A DNA stretch of 64,000 nucleotides from Candidatus Faecalibacterium faecigallinarum. GTDB lineage: Bacteria; Bacillota; Clostridia; Oscillospirales; Ruminococcaceae. Under the pieces are notes generated by a model. That model did no database searches. It was not told where the DNA came from and worked only from the letters and a program-made list of their open reading frames with translations. The position numbers and the translations under genes were made by a program. Shown piece after piece: positions 60,391 through 64,000 of this stretch. Position 1 is the stretch's first letter, and each line of letters begins with the position of its first letter. Location: assembly GCA_019119685.1 (NCBI GenBank), contig DWWN01000035.1, forward strand, positions 1 through 64,000, read 5' to 3'.

Positions 60391-60504
60391 AAGGAATTCC
60401 TCCATCAATTTAGTATCTCATGCTCACGCATATCTAAGAATATTGTACCCAATTGCGCATTGTTTGGCAAGGGGTTTCGGCAAAAAACAGGGAAAAAGCC
60501 GGGC

Positions 60505-61377
60505 TCAGATGCCGTTTTGCATCGCATGGCGGTAGATCTGGCCCAGAGTGCGGGCGTCCTCGGCCTGGGTGCCGGCGCTCTCGCAGATGACCACAGGGGC
60601 AAGCCGGCGCTCGGCCAGCAGCTCCATGAGGGGGGCGGGTTCGGGGCCGAACTGGGTCTCGGCAAAGGTCCAGTGGCGCTTTTCGCCCCCGGCCGAGAAC
60701 TCGATGCGGGAAAAGTGGACGTGGAACTTCCGCGCCCGCTCGTCCCCCAGCGCCTCCCCCATCCGGTCAAGGATGGCGGCGTAGTCCGCTTTGGAGCGGA
60801 TGCCGCCCAGGGTGCGGGCGTTCAAATGGCCAAAGTCGATGCAGGGGACGATGCGCTCGTCCACCCCGCACAGGGCCAGCACCTCGTCCAGATCGCCCAG
60901 CTGGCCGATCTTGCCCAGCGTCTCGGGGCAGAGGGTCATGTCCCCGTAGCCGGCCTCGTCCAGGGCTTCCACCCCGCGGCGCAGGGTGTCCAGCGCCTTT
61001 TCCAGGGCGGCGGCGCGGCTCTGCTTGCCGCAGCTGCCCGGGTGGAAGATGATCCGCCGGCCCCCCAGCGCGCGGCACAGCTGCGCGCTCTGGAGCAGGT
61101 AGCGGATGCTGCCCAGACGCTTTTCCTCGTCCAGGCTGGACATACTGATATAGTAGGGGGCGTGGACGCTGAACACGATCCCCTTTTCCGCCGCCAGGGC
61201 GGCCATCTGCCGGGCCTTGTCTTCGGCCAGGCGGACGCCGTGGCCGCACTGGTACTCGAAGGCGTCCAGCCCCATCCCCGCCGTGTAGGCCGGGATGTCC
61301 AGGCTGGTCTTGTAGCCCTGGGCGGCAAAGCTGTCGCTGATGCCGGCAGGGCCGAAGCGCGGGGTCATGTCGTTCAC
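60505..61377 (-). CDS. endonuclease IV-like TIM-barrel protein
   Basis: 290 residues from GTG 61377 (GGAGGG upstream), overlapping the yqeG stop as GTGA. AP endonuclease 2 family with metal ligands in VHAPYYISM (about 72), FHPG (about 112), CPETLGKIG (about 150), DFGHLNA (about 182), HVHFS (about 219) and ICESAG (about 263). It probably cuts abasic sites, though the sequence is diverged from classical Nfo, so another sugar-phosphate isomerase-type role is possible. The frame upstream is a shadow of yqeG. Confidence 0.82.
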   Translation of the reverse strand: MNDMTPRFGPAGISDSFAAQGYKTSLDIPAYTAGMGLDAFEYQCGHGVRLAEDKARQMAALAAEKGIVFSVHAPYYISMSSLDEEKRLGSIRYLLQSAQLCRALGGRRIIFHPGSCGKQSRAAALEKALDTLRRGVEALDEAGYGDMTLCPETLGKIGQLGDLDEVLALCGVDERIVPCIDFGHLNARTLGGIRSKADYAAILDRMGEALGDERARKFHVHFSRIEFSAGGEKRHWTFAETQFGPEPAPLMELLAERRLAPVVICESAGTQAEDARTLGQIYRHAMQNGI

Positions 61378-61877
61378 AGCAGCTTCCCTCCCCGGTCGTA
61401 GTAGCGCTGCCAGAAGCGGCGCTCCCATTTGCGCTTGACTTTGACCTGGACGCCCCGGTCGGGGCCGCGGGGCACCACCATCAGGGCGAGGATGCCATAC
61501 AGGGCCGCGGCCATCCGGTCGGCGTAGAGCTGGTCCCCCACCATGGCCATCTGGCGCTTTTTCACCCCCAGACGCCGCCGGGCCACCACGAGGCCGGGGG
61601 TCAGGGGCTTGGCGGCCCAGCACACATAGTCCAGGCCCAGCTTTTGGGCAAAGGGGGCCACCCGCCGGGGCGTGCCGTTGGAGACGATGGTCAGCCGGAC
61701 GCCGGCTTTGCGCAGATCGTCCAGCCAGGCCGCCACCTCGGCGGGCAATTCCTGGCTGCCGTCGGCGGTCAGGGTGTTGTCGATGTCCAGCACCAGGGCG
61801 GTGATCCCCTTGCGGGCCAGAAAGGCCGGGGTGATGTGGGTCACATCCTGAAAGACGTACTCGGGGGTAATCAGCAT
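61374..61877 (-). CDS. yqeG: YqeG-family HAD IIIA phosphatase
   Basis: 167 residues from the ATG at 61877 (AGGAG 5 nt upstream); the longer frame runs through the rpsU terminator. Motif I LVLDIDNTLTADG (about 36-48), motif II VSNGT, motif III lysine in AAKPL, motif IV MVGDQLYADRMAA. Family phosphatase of unknown substrate, often near translation genes in Firmicutes. Confidence 0.92.
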   Translation of the reverse strand: MLITPEYVFQDVTHITPAFLARKGITALVLDIDNTLTADGSQELPAEVAAWLDDLRKAGVRLTIVSNGTPRRVAPFAQKLGLDYVCWAAKPLTPGLVVARRRLGVKKRQMAMVGDQLYADRMAAALYGILALMVVPRGPDRGVQVKVKRKWERRFWQRYYDRGGKLL

Positions 61878-61895
61878 ACAGTCTCCTCTGCTCAA

Positions 61896-61930
61896 CAAAA
61901 ATGGGAGAACCCCGCAACAGGGTTCTCCCA
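61896..61930 (-). terminator. rpsU terminator
   Basis: Minus strand TGGGAGAACCC and GGGTTCTCCCA arms followed by TTTTT, about 50 nt after the rpsU stop. Confidence 0.9.
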
Positions 61931-61980
61931 CATCGGCGTTAGCAACGCAGCGGTCATCAAGACCGTGGGCAAGGTTCCAA

Positions 61981-62157
61981 TTACTTGTACTTGCGCTTGC
62001 GGGCCGCTTCAGACTTCTTCTTGCGCTTGACAGAGGGTTTCTCGTAAGCCTCGCGCTTACGAACCTCTGCGAGCACGCCGCTGCGGGCGGTGCTCCGCTT
62101 AAAGCGACGCAGTGCGCTTTCCAGCGACTCGCCCTCTTTAACACGAATTTCCGACAT
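61981..62157 (-). CDS. rpsU: 30S ribosomal protein S21
   Basis: 58 residues, strongly basic: [19 protein letters not shown], then [20 protein letters not shown] and [19 protein letters not shown]. This is a complete S21, the small protein of the 30S platform that helps mRNA binding. ATG 62157 follows GGGAGG. Transcribed alone from the consensus-like promoter at 62219-62247. Confidence 0.97.
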   Translation of the reverse strand: MSEIRVKEGESLESALRRFKRSTARSGVLAEVRKREAYEKPSVKRKKKSEAARKRKYK

Positions 62158-62218
62158 CTTATCCCTCCCTTGGACCGTGAGGCGGGAATTTCGTTGTTAC
62201 ATGGTAACTAACAGAGAC

Positions 62219-62247
62219 AGTATAGCGCATTTTCGCTTTCCCGTCAA
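62219..62247 (-). promoter_or_regulatory. rpsU promoter
   Basis: Minus strand TTGACG (62242-62247), 17 nt, TATACT (62219-62224). Confidence 0.8.
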
Positions 62248-62317
62248 CCTTTTTGCAGAAGTTTTTCGGTCCCATTTTCTGAACAATTCATGAAACCGCC
62301 GGCCGGCGGACGTTTTT

Positions 62318-64000
62318 TCAGCCCTTGGCGGCCAGGTTGACCAGGCGTCCCTTGACGTAGATCTCCTTGACCAGGTTCTTGCCCTCCAGGGCCGCGGCCA
62401 CGGCGGGCTCGGCCTTGGCGGCGGCGATGGCGTCCTCCGCGGTGATGCCGGCGGGGACGGTCAGGCGGGCTTTCACCTTGCCGTTGACCTGCACCGCGAT
62501 CTCCGCCGTGGCCTCCACGCACTTAGCCTCGTCGTAGCTGGGCCAGGGGTAGTAGGCCAGCTGCTCGGTGTGGGGGTGGCCCAGCTTCTCCCACAGCTCC
62601 TCGGTCATGTGGGGCGCGAAGGGGTTCAGCAGCTGCACCAGTGTCTCATACTCGGCCTTGGTGGCGCCGCCGTTGTCGTACAGGGCGTTGACCAGGGTCA
62701 TCAGCTGGGCGATGGCGGTGTTCATCTTCAGGCCCTCGATGTCCGAGCCCACCTTCTTGATAGTCTGGTGCATCAGCGTCTCGATGGCGGGGCGGTAGCC
62801 CTCGCCCTCCACCAGCTTTTCGGACAGGCCCCACACGCGGTCCAGGAAGCGGTTGCAGCCCGCGATGGCCGAGGTCTGCCAGGGCGCGGCCTGCTCAAAG
62901 TCGCCCATGAACATCTCGTACAGGCGCATGGTGTCGGCGCCGTAGGCGTCCACCACGTCGTCCGGGTTGACCACGTTGCCCAGGCTCTTGGACATTTTGA
63001 CCACCGGGTGGCGGGCCATCTCGCCGTACTTTTCTTCCAGGGCCTTCTCGGCGGCCTTCTGGCTGCCGTACTCCTCCAGCAGCTTCTTCTGCTCGTCGGC
63101 GGGCAGGTTGGCGAAGTTGTGGGGGTTCAGGCCCAGGATCATGCCGTGGCTGGTCCGCTTCTGGTAGGGCTCGGCGGTGGGCACCACCCCGATGTCATAC
63201 AGGAACTTGTGCCAGAACCGGCTGTACAGCAGGTGCAGGGTGGTGTGCTCCATGCCGCCGTTGTACCAGTCCACCGGGGACCAGTATTCCAGCGCCTCTT
63301 TGGAAGCGATGGCGTCCTTGTTGTGGGGGTCCATATAGCGCAGGAAGTACCAGGACGAGCCGGCCCACTGGGGCATGGTGTCGGTCTCGCGGACGGCGGG
63401 GCCGCCGCAGCACGGGCAGGTGGTCTTGACCCAGTCGGTGTGGCGGGCCAGGGGGCTCTCGCCGTCGGGGCCCGGCTCAAAGTCCACGATGTCAGGCAAA
63501 GTCAGGGGCAGGCTGCTCTCTGGCAGGGGCTGCCAGCCGCACTTTTCGCACTTGACCATGGGGATGGGCTCGCCCCAGTAGCGCTGGCGGCTGAACACCC
63601 AGTCGCGCAGCTTATAGTTGACCTTCTTGTGGCCCTTGCCGTTTTCTTCCAGCCAGGCGATCATCTTCTCCTGGGCGTCGCGGACCGGCAGTCCGTTGAG
63701 GAAGCCGGAGTTGACCAGGGTGCCGGTGGCCACGTCGGTGAAGGCCTCCTTCTCGAGGTCGGAAGCCGTCTTGCCCTTGACCACTTCCACGATGGGCAGG
63801 CCGAACTTTTTGGCGAACTCCCAGTCGCGGGTGTCGTGGGCGGGCACCGCCATGATGGCGCCGGTGCCGTAGGTGGCCAGGACGTAGTCCGAGATGAAGA
63901 TGGGGATCTCCTGCCCGTTGACCGGGTTGATGCCCATGACGCCGTCCAGGCGCACGCCGGTCTTGTCCTTGTTGATCTCGGTGCGCTCAAAGTCGCTCTT
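62318..64000 (-). CDS. leuS: leucyl-tRNA synthetase, C-terminal part (runs off the window)
   Basis: At least 561 residues of the class I enzyme; the frame stays open to the window edge (KSDFERTEINKDKTG just before). Visible: part of the CP1 editing domain (ATYGTGAIMAVPAHDTRDWEFAKKF), the zinc-like CEKCGWQ and CPCCGG motifs, WAGSSWYFLRYMDP, and KMSKSLGNVVNPDD. The C-terminal anticodon-binding and appended domains are complete. The HIGH motif and N-terminus lie outside. It joins leucine to tRNA-Leu. Confidence 0.96.
   Translation of the reverse strand, partial: KSDFERTEINKDKTGVRLDGVMGINPVNGQEIPIFISDYVLATYGTGAIMAVPAHDTRDWEFAKKFGLPIVEVVKGKTASDLEKEAFTDVATGTLVNSGFLNGLPVRDAQEKMIAWLEENGKGHKKVNYKLRDWVFSRQRYWGEPIPMVKCEKCGWQPLPESSLPLTLPDIVDFEPGPDGESPLARHTDWVKTTCPCCGGPAVRETDTMPQWAGSSWYFLRYMDPHNKDAIASKEALEYWSPVDWYNGGMEHTTLHLLYSRFWHKFLYDIGVVPTAEPYQKRTSHGMILGLNPHNFANLPADEQKKLLEEYGSQKAAEKALEEKYGEMARHPVVKMSKSLGNVVNPDDVVDAYGADTMRLYEMFMGDFEQAAPWQTSAIAGCNRFLDRVWGLSEKLVEGEGYRPAIETLMHQTIKKVGSDIEGLKMNTAIAQLMTLVNALYDNGGATKAEYETLVQLLNPFAPHMTEELWEKLGHPHTEQLAYYPWPSYDEAKCVEATAEIAVQVNGKVKARLTVPAGITAEDAIAAAKAEPAVAAALEGKNLVKEIYVKGRLVNLAAKG

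Overview
The window looks like chromosome from a high-GC, anaerobic, low-pathway-redundancy Firmicute of the Oscillospiraceae/Ruminococcaceae, in the neighbourhood of Faecalibacterium, Gemmiger or Subdoligranulum. This is an inference. It rests on the strongly GC-biased third codon positions from about 8.6 kb onward, the F-type ATPase operon, a ferredoxin-type [FeFe]-hydrogenase, a T-box leader on leuA, and a preQ1-III-type riboswitch on queT (a class described from this family).

Region 1 (1 to about 8.57 kb) is the right-hand part of a lower-GC mobilizable element. It carries an IS5-like insertion sequence at the left edge, two minus-strand cargo/regulatory genes (a sigma-like protein and a zinc-motif protein), a CHC2 primase plus D5/P4-type helicase replication pair, a small HTH-like gene, a hairpin-rich oriT with a MobV-type nick hairpin, a MobV/Mob_Pre relaxase, a TnpW-like small gene and a TnpX-like large serine recombinase. 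A HigBA toxin-antitoxin pair follows just outside the likely right end.

Region 2 (9.3 to 18.5 kb) has a LysR-type regulator divergent from the ATP synthase operon. A T-N11-A box lies near -65 of a good promoter. The operon is atpB-E-F-[delta C-terminal domain fused to alpha]-G-D-C: no separate delta gene is present, and the delta C-terminal domain sits at the N-terminus of alpha. A ZTP riboswitch with its terminator controls fhs.

Region 3 (18.5 to 31.7 kb, mostly minus strand) holds a MntA-HepT pair, a MATE exporter, an AraC regulator, plsY, der, a PDZ/radical SAM protein, rpmF, yceD, pgi, a D-Ala-D-Ala carboxypeptidase and, on the plus strand, mtaB. Region 4 (31.7 to 41.3 kb, mostly plus) holds the [FeFe]-hydrogenase, a secreted protein, a PLP-vitamer kinase, trmL, a DegV protein, preQ1-III/queT, a HAD phosphatase and secA.

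Region 5 (41.3 to 54.4 kb, mostly minus) has a CinA-like paralogue, cinA, thiI and a cysteine desulfurase in one operon, a membrane-anchored SGNH hydrolase, ridA-ilvA, and the T-box-controlled leuACDB operon. Region 6 (54.4 to 64 kb) has a MacB/FtsX-type ABC exporter, a candidate small RNA, two small proteins, efp, an endonuclease IV-like gene, yqeG, rpsU and the 3' part of leuS.

The most unusual item is a pair of about 210-nt repeats (22131-22346 minus, 41339-41547 plus). Each sits directly downstream of a co-directional gene's terminator. They share four stem-loops whose paired arms differ between copies in a compensatory way while loops and linkers stay the same, and both end in a hairpin plus U-run. 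This looks like a structured RNA or a structure-selected mobile repeat.
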